A DNA stretch of 64,000 nucleotides. Source: Moniliella sp. 'wahieum' (lineage: Eukaryota > Basidiomycota > Moniliellomycetes > Moniliellales > Moniliellaceae). The DNA lies in assembly GCA_003971905.1 (NCBI GenBank), contig RSEE01000061.1:1-64000 (forward strand), given 5' to 3'. This document shows, one piece after another, positions 21,890 to 33,420 of the stretch. Within the stretch, counting starts at the first letter, position 1. Each line of letters begins with the position of its first letter. A program made the position numbers and the translations under genes. Under the pieces are notes generated by a model. The model ran no database searches and was not told where the DNA came from. It worked only from the letters and a program-made list of their open reading frames with translations.

Positions 21890-22605
21890 TTAGGCCGACA
21901 CGAGAGCCTTCTGAGCGGCAGCGTTACGGCGGATGGCAAGCTGGCGTTGTTAAGGCGGGGAGCAGCCACCTCGACCGTCTTGGGAACAGCCGAGCCCTGC
22001 TCGACGAGGTGGATCTCGACGTGGCAAGGGGAACCCTTGTAGGGTTGATACGGCCGTGAGCACGGTAGGTGCGGCGGTGGTGGTGTGCGGGGCACGGTGG
22101 ATGACAATGTGCTTGATGAGCAGGTTCTCCACCTCAAGGCCCTTCTGGTCGGCGTTCGACTCAGCGTTCTTGAGCAGCGCCACAAGGAACTTGGCGCTCT
22201 TGGTGGGCCAGCGGCCCTGGGTGACCGACCCCCACTGCTTGGCCTGCGAAGTGCGGCCAACGTGCTTGTTGTGCCGGCGGAAAGGCACGCACTGCTTCTT
22301 CTCTTGCACGTCGGCAAGGAAAGCGTAGGCCTTGGACAGCTTCATGCCCTGGATCGTGGCCGCGGTCTCGCGCGTGTTCTTGTAGTGAACACGCAGGTAG
22401 TCCCCACGGCTTTTGGAGCTCTTCTCAGCCAGGTCCGAGTCACGAATAGCGTATTGCTAGACAGAAAAGTTAGTGAACGGAGTGACAGAGTGCATGGCAG
22501 GGCCAGTATTGGCAAAGGTGGCTGCTGCGCGGGAACGCATCACACAGCATGCCAGCCTGGTCCAATCGTGGGATCCTCTGGAGGAGGAGCCATACGCACA
22601 ACCAT
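21890..22605 (-). CDS. RPL17: 60S ribosomal protein L17 (uL22)
   Basis: Large-subunit protein lining the exit tunnel. Exon 1 is only ATG GTT (22605-22600); a 143-nt intron (22457-22599, donor GTGCGT, acceptor TCTAG) follows; exon 2 begins [20 protein letters not shown]. Further landmarks are [91 protein letters not shown], and the C-terminus [18 protein letters not shown], stop 21890-21892. 190 residues after allowing for at least two compensating indels (about 22075 and 21955). It is divergently paired with RPL25. Confidence 0.95.
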
Positions 22606-22894
22606 TGCTAACAAGTGTCTTGGCGGTGACGGTTAAGGGGACAGCCGGGGCGAAGTTGGCAAGGGAGGGCAGGCGGCTGGGGGAGCAATAGGGTTATTTA
22701 CGAACCCTGATTCAAAAAGGGGGACATTCCAATTCTGGATACTGACCCTGCGCTACCGGCAGGGCGCAATACTGCGGTATCACAGTGCTGTAGTGCTGCC
22801 GGACTACATTCCGCCCCGCCGGCGGTTTCCAGCTTGCTGCTGGGCCTGGCACCCAACCCGCAGCGAGGCTCTCCACCACACCAACCTGGACAAG
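22606..22894. promoter_or_regulatory. bidirectional promoter of RPL17 and RPL25
   Basis: 289 bp between two divergent ribosomal protein start codons. TAGGGTTA lies at 22689-22696 and GAACCCTGA at 22702-22710, a near-palindromic telobox pair close to the middle. Shared control of the two genes is inferred from the arrangement. Confidence 0.6.
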
Positions 22895-23468
22895 ATGGCG
22901 ATCGTCAAGAGTGAGTGCATGCATCCTATTCCTAAGCACCGTCGTTGGCTCTTGGTTGCGGTGCCAGTGGAGTAGCCTGGCCTAACATCCGGCTGCAATT
23001 GTGTACAAGCCACGAGTGCTGACTTGTCCCTCTCTGTCCAGCCGAGAAAAAGTCGGTGGCTCTTGCTGCCAAGAAGGCTGCCCTCAAGGGTCAGCAGGGC
23101 ACCCGCGTTAAGAAGGTGCGCCGCAATGTGACTTTCCACCGTCCCAAGACCCTGGCTCTTCCCCGCAAGCCTAAGTACCTGCGCAAGAGCATCCCTCGGC
23201 TCCTCGGATGGACGCGTACCAGGTGTTGCAGTTCCCGCTCAACACCGAGTCGGCAATGAAGAAGATTGAGGAGTTCAACACCCTCGTCTTCATCGTTGAC
23301 CGCCGCGCCAACAAGCATCAGATCAAGGCCGCTCTGAAGAAGGCCTACTCGGTTGAAGCAGCCAAGATCAACACCCTCATCCGTCCCGATGGCAAAAAGA
23401 AGGCGTACATCCGCCTGCACAAGGACCAGGACGCCCTTGACGTGTCTAACCAGATTGGCTTGATCTAA
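22895..23468 (+). CDS. RPL25: 60S ribosomal protein L25/L23a (uL23)
   Basis: Tunnel-exit protein that docks nascent-chain factors such as SRP. Exon 1 encodes MAIVK plus one base; a 131-nt intron (22911-23041, donor GTGAGT, acceptor TCCAG) follows; exon 2 continues [17 protein letters not shown]. The rRNA-binding C-terminal domain is clear: [29 protein letters not shown], then [40 protein letters not shown], and [20 protein letters not shown], ending VSNQIGLI. One base is missing near 23199 between IPR and RMDAY; restoring the frame there gives 147 residues, the family length. Such a break in an essential gene points to sequence error. Confidence 0.95.
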
Positions 23469-24219
23469 ACCACGCGTTTTTGTCCTGTTGCAGAGTTTGT
23501 GATGGTCAAGCCAGGTTAGACAACCTGTGCTTTGACCCTTCTTGTCTTGTTCTCATTCCCCCCTCTCATGCCCTGTGTTGCTTAAAGCGCGCAGTCTTTT
23601 CACTGTGGCTGACAAGGCGAACTTGGCTGTCGGCCATTCCCGTCCATTGACCTCTTTTGGAGGCCCCGGACACCAAAATAATGCCTGGATTCCGATTTCC
23701 CCTCTCGAACTTAACAGCTTCAAGGCGGACGGATCCGAGGAACTATATGCCAGTGCATCTGCGCTGTAAGGACCGAATTGCACATGCCAGCTCCACGTGT
23801 TGTCTGTTTGCTCGTAGCACTGCTAATACCATTTCCTACGTTTGTGGCAACGCTGTGCCCACTGAGCGTGGTGAATATGACGGGACGGCGCACACGATAT
23901 GTGCATGCGTGGGCGGATGAGCAGCATTGAACTTGAACATGGTCATGGGCCCGATTGCGTGTCAGAGGCGGGGGGAGTGCCGCGCAAGAAGCCTGGAGCA
24001 TGGGAAAAGAAATGGCTCTGAAAAAGCGCAGCCCTAGTACGGGGCATGTATTGCGCTAATGCCAGGAGCCTGTGGGAGCCACACTAAATCCGTGGGCCAG
24101 GGGCGGCAGCTATACTGCCCCGCACGGGCCTGGCTTGTGAGGGATATAATACCGCCTTGCCTACCTGCCCTTGGTGGCCCTTCTCCTACCCCCCCCCCCC
24201 CCGCCACCCCACCCGTACC
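23469..24219. other. intergenic between RPL25 and KGD1
   Basis: RPL25 3'UTR and KGD1 upstream region. No gene seen. Ends with a run of 14 C at 24189-24202. Confidence 0.5.
24189..24202 (+). repeat. poly-C tract of 14 just upstream of KGD1
   Basis: Fourteen consecutive C ending 17 bp before the KGD1 ATG, probably within the 5' leader. The longest homopolymer noticed in the window. Confidence 0.9.
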
Positions 24220-27200
24220 ATGCTGCCTTTGGTGCTCCGCTCGGCTCATGTGCCGGTGCAGATGCGCGCTGCCGCATTGCTAGCCGTACGAAGCTCAGCA
24301 ACTTTCCCCTCTCGCCTGGGTGCGGCCCGTGCCTTTGCCACCACCGCTCGCCCCCATCAGGCTGCCCCTCTCGCAACCCCCCCATCCCCCAACGACAAAT
24401 TCCTCACCCCCAACAATGCCTATTACGTGAGGAGATGCACCGCCAATGGACGAAGGATCCATCATCTGTTCACGCCAGCTGGGGTATTTACTTTTCTGGT
24501 CTGAAGCGGGGCCTTCCTTCCCAGGATGCCGTCGTGCTTCCGCCCTCTCTTGATGGCGCTTCCCACCTCCAAGTTCCGTTCACATCAGAACAAGCCCAAC
24601 TTGTTGGGGATGATCTCAAAGTGAGTTTACTTTTTATTTCCTTGTCCTCTCTCTCGTCCCATGGGGCTGCGCGTCGCTGTTCTACATTTTCTGACAAAGG
24701 CACTCACCCCTTCCAACACAGGCCCAACTCTTGGGTCCGTGCTTTCCAGGTCCGTGGCCACCGCCTGGCAAATCTTGATCCTCTTGGAATTGTCACTGGC
24801 GCCTCCGTCCGGAAGAGCTTACACTCGCTTACTACGGCCTCTCTGAGGCAGACTTGGGCAAGACGATGAAGATCACTCCCGCGTTGTGCTTCCCCCTTTG
24901 CCGGTACCACGTCTGAGATGACCATCGGGGAACTGATTGAGACATGCAAGAAGCTCTATTGTGGCTCAATCGGCTATCAGTACATGCACATTCCCGACAG
25001 TGAGCGTTGCGATTGGCTACGATCTCGGATTGAATGCCCGGCACCATACAAGTACTCGACTGATGAAAAAGAGACGCATTCTTGACCGCCTGATTTGGTC
25101 CGACAGTTTTGAACGCTTCATTGCCAGCAAGTTCCCCACCGACAGCGTTTCGGTCTTGAAGGGGGCGAATCTCTCATCCCAGGGGTCAAGGCGTTAATTG
25201 ATCGTCTAGTAGACCATGGGGCCAGCAGCGTGACAATCGGTATGCCCCATCGCGGCCGTTTGAACGTCCTGGCCAATGTCATTCGTCGCCCAGTTGAAGG
25301 TATTCTCAACCAATTCAAGGGCGCTGATGATGGCTCTGATGGTGGCGGGGACGTCAAGTACCACTTGGGCGCAAACTATGTCCGCCCCACTCCCAGCGGC
25401 CGCAAGGTCGCTTCTCTTTGGTCGCAAATCCGTCGCATCTTGAAGCCGAGGATCCGGTCGTGACGGGAAAGACACGTGCATTACAAGATCTTGCTGGGGA
25501 CAAGGAGAACAAAACTTCTGTCGCTTTGCTTATGCATGGTGATGCGGCATTTGCTGGCCAAGGCGTCGTGTACGAAACGATGGGCATGTACAATCTGCCC
25601 AACTACTCCACGGGTGGTACGATCCACATTATTGTCAACAACCAGATTGGGTTTACCACAGACCCTCGCTTCTCCCGTTCAACACCGTATCCCTCTGACC
25701 TGGCCAAGGCTATTGATGCCCCCATTTTCCATGTCAACGGTGATGATGCAGAGGCGGTTACTTTGTCTGCCAACTGGCTGCCGACTGGCGCTACAAATTC
25801 AAGAAGATGTGGTGATCGACTTGGTCTGTTATCGCCGTTATGGGCACAATGAGACGGATCAGCCCTCGTTTACTCAGCCTCGGATGTACGAAGCCATCGC
25901 CAAGAAGCCCACAACACTGAAACTCTATACAGAGGAGCTGGTGAATGAAGGGACATTTACCCAACAGCAAGTGGAAGAGCATGAGAAGTGGGTTTGGAAC
26001 CAGCTCGAAGAGTCATCGGCTAAGGCGAAGGACTATAACCCAGGCGAGCGGGAGTGGCTCTCATCCGCATGGGAAGGTTTCCCCTCGCCCAAGGACTTAA
26101 GGAAAAGATTCTTGACCACAAGGAGACGGGGGTCGACAGCGAGGTGCTGACTCACATCGGCAAGGTAATTTCATCATATCCAGATGGGTTTACCGTGCAC
26201 AGCAACCTGGCCCGCATCTTGCGCAACCGCCTCAAGACGATCAAGACTGGGGAGGGCATCGACATGTCGACAGGCGAGGCTCTGGCCTTTGGCTCTCTTG
26301 TCAAAGAGGGATACTACGTCCGGGTCGGTGGTCAAGATGTGGAGCGTGGCACATTCTCTCAGCGCCATGCCATTCTTCACGATCAAAACACAGAGGCAAC
26401 GTATACCCCATTGGAACATATCGACGCACATCAAGCACCGATGAAAATCTGCAACTCGTCCCTCTCCGAATATGGCGCCCTTGGTTTCGAGCTAGGCTTC
26501 TCGCTGGTCGACCCCAAAAACCTGACGATGTGGGAGGCGCAATTTGGTGATTTTGCCAACAATGCCCAATGCATCATCGACCAGTTCATTGCATCGGGCG
26601 AGCGCAAGTGGTTGCAACGCACGGGGTTGGTACTCAGTCTACCTCATGGTTACGATGGACAGGGCCCCGAACATTCCTCAGCTCGCATCGAGCGCTTCCT
26701 CCAGCTTTGTGATGACACGCCCTTTCACTTCCCCACCCCGACCGAGATGAACCGTCAGCATCAAGACTGCAACATGCAGTTGGTGTATACCACCACTCCG
26801 GCCAACTATTTCCATGTTCTTCGCCGCCAAGTCCACCGTGACTTCCGCAAGCCATTGATCCACTTTGTGTCCAAGTCGCTTCTTCGTCACCCCATGGCCC
26901 GTTCGGAGTTGAAGGACTTCCTGCCTGGTTCTGGGGGCTTCAAAAAGTACTTTGCCGAGCCGCATGAGGAAGAGGGCGAGGACGCGCTGGTCGCGCCTGA
27001 CAGATCCGTCGGCACATCATCTGCACCGGGCAGGTGTACTATGAGTTGCTGAAGTATCGCCGCGACCAGGGCATCAATGATGTTGCGATCAGCCGTCTGG
27101 AGCAAATTTCACCTTTCCCCTACGATGTACTGACTCCTCACCTGGACAAGTACCCCAATGCCGATATAACCTGGGTGCAGGAGGAGCCGCTCAACAACGG

Positions 27201-27387
27201 GTGCTGGTCGTACGTTGGCCCTCGCTTGCGCAATGCTGCCTGCCACTCCGAACTCCACCGTGATACCTTTATCAAATGCGCTTCCCGGCCTCCTTCTTCT
27301 TCGGTGGCGACGGGCATTAAGAAGCACCACCTGCGCGAATTGGACAACTTGCTTCACGATGCATTTGACCCCGCGCTGGCAGAGTGA
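24220..27387 (+). CDS. KGD1: 2-oxoglutarate dehydrogenase E1 component
   Basis: ThDP-dependent decarboxylase subunit of the mitochondrial 2-oxoglutarate dehydrogenase complex (TCA cycle). Starts [19 protein letters not shown] with a basic, acid-poor presequence (RAFATTARP). Landmarks in order: [20 protein letters not shown], intron 24621-24721 (101 nt), [105 protein letters not shown] (ThDP/Mg site GDAAF), [84 protein letters not shown] and [14 protein letters not shown]. Stop 27385-27387. About 1020 residues, as in yeast. At least six one-base indels (near 24427, 24733, 24800, 25170, 25420, 25790) break the frame between conserved blocks. Confidence 0.96.
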
Positions 27388-28071
27388 TCTCGACGCTTTT
27401 TGTCTTCGGACGAGCACCTGCAAAAAAGAAAACCCGTTAACCTCTCAGGTTTCGCACTGTTTCTCCCTCCTGCCCCCTTTTTGCCACGATTATGGCACCA
27501 ATTTGTTTCCAGGGGGCACTTATTCCTGATACTCATTGTATCGTTTCCTTATCCTTTCTTCCCCTGTCCCACAAAAACTCTACATTATCTGTTACGATCA
27601 GTTTTTACGATTGACAATGACTTTTTTCACGTCTCTTTTCGTGCTCAGTTGACTCGCACAGGGGCTTGTACCATTTTTCTTGGAATCTCGCTCGCCCTCT
27701 GTTGACGAATGAACGCGTCTCTCTCCTTTTCTCCCCTGTTGATAGAGGACGCATATGCAGGGGAATGTAGCGACGTCCTGATCCACCCGGCTATATGGAG
27801 ACGGCAATGGATGCTGAAGCGTGAAGGAAGGTAGCGCAGGCGATCGATTGCGAGCGAGAGATAGGCGTTGGTGGTAAGAAGCAGGACGAGGGCTACCGGA
27901 GAAGGCTGCTATAGTAGTCATGGTCTTACATTGCGATGCGTGTAGCACCAGACTCGGTTACGCACTATGCCTATATTCACCCATGCTGTGTTCGCTTTTT
28001 TCATCCCTTTTCGCAATGACACAAACCCCTTGGAAATGGACATTTGTTTATTTAGTCGTCAGGAACACTAA
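27388..28071. other. intergenic between KGD1 and tRNA-Cys
   Basis: T-rich KGD1 3' flank to about 27710, then unassigned sequence. No gene seen. Confidence 0.5.
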
Positions 28072-28169
28072 GGAGTAGTGACGCAGCGGTTAGCGTGTGA
28101 GATTGCAACGAGTCGCTTAGGCGGTTCGATATCATCTTGAAGTCGTTGGTTCAAGTCCGACCTACTCCT
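28072..28169 (+). tRNA. tRNA-Cys (GCA) with a 25-nt intron
   Basis: Folds as a complete tRNA. Acceptor GGAGTAG pairs perfectly with CTACTCC (28162-28168). D stem ACGC/GCGT; anticodon stem TGAGA with TCTTG; anticodon GCA at 28105-28107 in loop TTGCAA; T arm GTTGG/CCGAC with loop TTCAAGT; discriminator T at 28169, the expected U73 of tRNA-Cys. An intron occupies 28109-28133, after position 37 as usual. The internal A box and B box (GGTTCAAGTCC, 28148-28158) are present, and a T-run follows at once as a Pol III terminator. Confidence 0.93.
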
Positions 28170-28453
28170 CTTTTTAATTTTCCCGTCTCTCATTGGTGCA
28201 CGCTGTAGGCTTCGATCGAAATCGTCTTCTGCCATCGATCCGTAACCGTCACTGCCTGTAGACCTCTCGGACTGATCAGCGATCCATCTATCTTTAGTAG
28301 TCGTTGGGTCCAAGTTGGTCAGTCTATGTGAATGGGTGGGGATGGATGCGAAGATGAGTATTGAAGACGTGATCGAAAAGTGTTACATAGAGAAAAAGGG
28401 GGGAACTGGCCGCACCCACAGCCTCCAGGTGACCCGACTTGGACTTGGAGAAG
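28170..28453. other. tRNA terminator and intergenic
   Basis: CTCTTTTT follows the tRNA. No other feature seen. Confidence 0.6.
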
Positions 28454-31400
28454 TCAGGATTCCGTGGGCGCAGCAGCAGCAGCGGACGATGGCGCGGTCG
28501 GGGTAGGATGGGGTACCAAGGGCAAGGGGTCAATCCGTTGGTAAAAGAGCATGTACGCCTTGGCCTTGCTCACCTCTTCCCACGATGCATGCCGCACCTG
28601 CTCGTCCGACACATGCACCCAGAACTTCCCCCGCCCGAGCGAGCGAATGGCGGACAAAGGCTGTGTAGTGGCCCGAGGCAGCTGGCCCGTATGCACAATC
28701 ACTGCCACCAAGCAGTAGCGCGTAGACTGGTCCAGCTTGGGAGCCGGTGCCTCGGTGGAGCGCAGCTTGGGCCGACCCAAGCGGTCGTACGATTGCCGCG
28801 GGGCGCCAGCCACGGCGCGATATCCAGCACAGGAGGAAAAGAGACAAAGTCGTCCAGCTTTTCGCCATGTTTCCCCCCTGCCGCACTGCCCGGCATGAAG
28901 GAACTTCCCCAGCCCGACAGCGACGTGACGGCAAATCGTTTGAGCTGCACCACCAACACGGGCGGCGCCGACGCAATCAAGTACCGCTTCAGTGCTGGCT
29001 GCCGTACCCTGCCCGTTCGACGAATGGGCTTGGAAGGCGTGAAGGCGCTGGTCCGAGAGCGTCATCGCATCCTGCTCGGCCGGCCGCGAACCGAGTGCAT
29101 GAGCAGACACACTGCATCCGAAACAGGTGCCAAACGGCCGCCTCCCGCATGTGGCACCGAGGCCGAAGCATCCGACACCCATCCTTCTCCTTCCCTGACC
29201 GATCCTGTACGGGAGCGCATCATGGGGCAGAGGTATCACTGCCTCCCAAACTGACCGCGCTCGTGCCCGTATGGAGCGTCGGGACCGACATGGATGCACG
29301 GCTGGTAGAGGAGGTCATTCCCCTCAACCCCAGACCCGACGGGGCCAGAGGCAGACGGTCGTCGTCCGAGTCGGCGTCGGGAGACGAGTCTGACCCTGGC
29401 TCTGTCGGCAACGAAGGCGACCGAGCGCGCAAGCCGTGCTGGTTGCGCCAACACCGTTTGCACAAAACGCGTCCTCGCCTTCCAGTAGTTCGGATTGGGT
29501 GAACGTGTTGAGAGCGGCAACCAAGCCAGTGCCTTCTTGGGAACGGAGCGCACTGCCGTCCTCTCCGGCAGCCGGCGCGCCGCCTTCCGACGATTGCGGC
29601 GAAGCGGGCACTGCGAGGGAAAGCGAGGTCCCTGTCTGCGCCGCCGACGCACACGCCGCAGCCACATCCGCCACGCTCAACTTGCCTCGTCGTGACGACG
29701 CCTGATCCCGAAGCACATAGAGCACCGCCGGGTCCACTGCTTCGCGGTGAGCCCGACAAAAGTTGAGCAATGTAGAGCAAATGGGCCGGCACCTGTTCCG
29801 GCTCGCCGAATTGGGATTGCGATTGAGAGTACGACTCGGACATGGCCAAGGGTGCTGGCACCAACGAGTCGGCGGCACCATGGGGTCGGAACGAGCGACG
29901 GAACGGACGATGGAGCTTATGCGAATGAGGTGGGTGAGGTAACTCAAAGCCAGGCGGGCCCAAATGCGAGTGCCACTTCTCTTTCTTCTCCTCCCCCGGT
30001 CCTATTGCCAGCGAATCCGGCACGTGCGAGGGGGAAGTGGCCGTTTCCAGTTTGCCCACCAAGTCAGGGGTGATGGTGGCCTCCCTCCTAGGGTCGGGAG
30101 GGACCAGCGTCGCTTCCCGGTCCATTTCGGCCGGCTCGGAGTAGCCAGTGAAGGCGGCAAGGTGGCATTCGTGCCCAAGGGGCTAGGTTGCGGAAGCAAG
30201 TTGGATGTTTGTTGTTGGGACTCCCGAGAGGGGACGAAACGGTGTACTCCTCATCGTCCAAGCTCTCGGACCCCTTTGTCATGGAGGTGAAGTCCAGCCC
30301 GGTCGTATGGCGCGCGACAGGGGCATGTGCCGATACCGTTGCCGTGGGGAGGCCGGGAGAGGTGGCGCTGGGTCGGCTGCCTTCTTGGATTTGCGCATGG
30401 TAGTCCGACGACGGAAAAAGTTACCGCGTGATTCCTCATTGTCTGGACTAGGTTCTTGTTTGGGGGTACGCGAGAAAAACCTTCTCCGCTCCTTGCCTGG
30501 AGTGCCATCACTGGGGCCAGCAGACTGTGGGCGGGGCGTTGCGGGTGAAGACTTATCCGCAGTTCGAGAGGCGACACGCGAGGGGGTCGTCGACGCAGGT
30601 AAATGAATCGAGCTAAGGTCGGTGGCCCCACTCGCTATCAAGCTTGGAACGGGTATTGCCGTCGAACGTGGCCGATGCTTCTTTGATTGTCCTGGGCCTA
30701 CAGGAGTTTCATCAGGGGCTGTGCTGCCGGGACGGGAAAGGGAAGCAGCGGTCCGTTGGACAGCCTTGGCCATAGAGGGGAGAATGAAGTACCAGCTGCC
30801 GCCGGCATGTCGCGTCCCTTCTTCAGCGCCACCCAGCACAGTGCCTGGTGTGGTGGGCGAGAACGCCCCGCCGTGCGACTGGACCAACGCTCGGAAAGCC
30901 GTAAGAAAGCCATGCGTTTTTTGCTTTGTGACGAAGGTGCTCCCGACGTGGTGGGTTGGGGCAAGGAGAGCGATAAGTCGTAGAATGGTTCGTACGTCTG
31001 GCTGACATAGCCACACGCTTGGCAAATAATGGTCGAGGCCAGTTTGCCCTCGAACACTTGGTCGACCAGGGGTTGGACAGATGACTTTCCATCATGCAGC
31101 GCAGGATCTACACTGCCAGCCGATGCGACCGATGTGGAGGCCACCGACCGAGGCGGTGCCTCTGTCGCCACAAGGTGGGTAGCTCGCTGGCCTGGGAAGT
31201 AATTGGTGAAGATGGGAAAGTAACCGAGTTTTGTACTGGGTTGGAGTAGAGGATCCATGGTTGGTCGGATGGGGTAGGATGGGGCTCTGCAGGAATGGAG
31301 ACAGAGGTGGGTGGGAGAAGGCGGGCATAAGGGTTGGCGGCTGTGAGGCTGCCTTGGGGTCCAAGTCAGCGGGAGGGCTGAGACCCTTAGGGAAACTGGC

Positions 31401-32107
31401 TTGGCGCTTGGTAAGCCGAGATGGAGAATCAGGGGTTGGGAGAGTAGGCGTTTGGATAGGAGTAGAGACAGTGTCCACTTGCGTTGGAGTTCCGGCGTCC
31501 GGTCGGCCGATGGCCTGTGGACAAGAGGCAAATCCCCAGCGGGTGGTGGGACATCGAGAGGCAACCTATCATCAGAAGGGGGGGAGGCGAGGAAGATGCA
31601 GCAGAGGATCTGAAAGTAGAGAAAGAAGGTGTTGAGCTGCCTCTGCGCTTAAACACTTGAGATCGGGCCTTGATCGCATCCTTCTCCTCCATTTGGCAGG
31701 CATCAAGCAGCAGCGATAGCGCCTCATGCGCATCCTGCTGCTCTCCGGTGACCAAATCGGGGAAGCGCTTCTTGAGCGCAGCCAAAAGGGGTTTGGGGTC
31801 AACCACATGCACGGCAGCTTGGCTTCCCTGGGGGCGGGTGCGCTTGGCGGTAGGAGGGGGGTCCCACATGTCGCTAAGCACTTGAAGCAGCCGAGGTCAA
31901 GGGCAGAGCGGGCGCGATGACGCCGACGCAGCAGGGGATGGCCGAGGAGCCTGGGCTGGTGACAGCAGGAGTAGCATCGGTGGGGGCGGAGGCCTGGATG
32001 GCAGTGCGAAGGGGCTCGGTGGCAGCGAGGGACTGGAGGACGACATTGAGGAAGCACGAGTTGCCGATGTTGGGCAGGCCGGGCTGGGTCTGGACGGTGT
32101 CGTCCAT
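28454..32107 (-). CDS. ubiquitin carboxyl-terminal hydrolase, USP family
   Basis: Cysteine protease removing ubiquitin from proteins. The Cys box sits almost at the start: MDDTVQTQPGLPNIGNSCFL, continuing NVVLQSLAATEPL (catalytic Cys in NSCFLN). Next are LLAALKKRFPDLVTGEQQDA with HEALSLLLDA, then FEGKLASTIICQACGYVSQ and YEPFYDLSLSLP (zinc-ribbon/fingers type), then VLVVQLKRFAVTSLSGW (LKRF box) and the His box ASGHYTAFVR, with KAYMLFYQR near the end. Long Ser/Pro-rich insertions separate the boxes, giving about 1200 residues. There is no zf-UBP domain before the Cys box, which resembles the Usp16/Ubp-like group only in part. Starts ATG 32107, stop 28454-28456. Many indels break the frame, especially in the insertions. 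A GTGCGT microsatellite lies just upstream. Confidence 0.85.
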
Positions 32108-33420
32108 GGCCGCGTGAAGAGAGGGGAGCGGGCGTGGGACGTGTGACGCTGTGCGTGTGCGTGTGCGTGTGCGTGGCGGGAGGCGAGCAGGTGGACGTGG
32201 GGGTGGTAGAGCGGAGACGGAGCGAGGCGTCATTCGTGGCGATGCCCAGGCAGCGCTCAGACGCTGAGGCTGAGCCGTGGAGCTCAGGCGGAGCGCTCAG
32301 GCTGAGCCTCAGCCGCCGCAGCTGATGCGTGATGGACGCGAGCCCTGCAGGGTCCGCCATGCCGCAGCCGACCGCGGGGGCACGGGGGCACTGCGTCCCA
32401 CGCATGCAAGGCCCAACGACCACCGCCGCCCAGACCCCCGGACGGCGCGGGGGCTGTGTGGGCAGTGGCGAAAGTGGACCAGCGGGCGAGAGCAGGATGG
32501 TGCGCAGCAGCTGCCCAGCCTGGCGCCACCCACGCATGTTCCTAGCCCCGCGCACCTGCCCACAGTGTGCCCAGGCGGCTCCCGCACCATGCAGCCGTCA
32601 CCCACCACTCACCGTTCCTGATTGCTGATTGCACGCATCCCATCCCGCGGCACCAGCGGGCACCCAGCAGCTGCGCTGCCTGCACTGCTCCGGCTGAGCC
32701 TTAGCGCTGCCACCACGAGGTACGGCATCGGCCTTTGAACTGGGCATTAATAAACTGGAACCTGAAGCTCAGGCGGGCCCTTTGCCGGCCGCTGCTCTCG
32801 CTCTGTGATATGTGACATCAAATGTGACAGACTGACATGTCGACAGGGGGCTCGCGAGCCCCCACCCGCCCCCTGTTGGACTGGCAGCCTGTTCAAAACG
32901 TTCAAGTCAACGTCATCAACATTGCATCAATGCATCAACGTTCAACTGCTTTATCTCATGGCATCGGAATATTCACCGCTAGCTTTGCGGGCGCTCCCAC
33001 CGGCTCTTTTCTCGCATCTTCTTCTCTCCGCTGGCTCAGGCGGAGAGTTTGCTTCACTGTCCACCCCCCCGCCTCGCCTTATCAGGTCTTGAGAGCTTGA
33101 GGCTCAAGCTTTCTGCCCCGCCAAAATCTCCCTCCACATAATTACACAGCAGCGGGGTATTAGTACGGTACATATCACGTGACATATGAGAGCTCCTATA
33201 CTTGTGACCATCATGTATTAGCGGTAGATGTTTTCCATTCTCCATGATGCATGACCTCCTCCCCTCCTCCACACCCGCAAGCAACTTCAACTGTCTGCAC
33301 ACCACCCCCAACCATCGCAATAAAGAGACCGACAGACAAAAGGGCAACAGGCATATGCTCTTCCATACCAAAAAGATATAATAGTGCACCCTACGCAGCC
33401 GCGCCCACGTTCAACCGGCC
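32108..33420. other. intergenic with microsatellite and TGAG/TCAG-rich repeats
   Basis: 32151-32174 is a GTGCGT microsatellite. 32255-32330 and 32690-32775 are rich in GCTCAGG/CTGAGGC-type words. 32888-32950 holds GTTCAAC, GTCATCA and GCATCAA heptamer-like units. 33095-33112 has a CTTGAGGCTCAAG palindrome. No gene seen. Confidence 0.6.
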
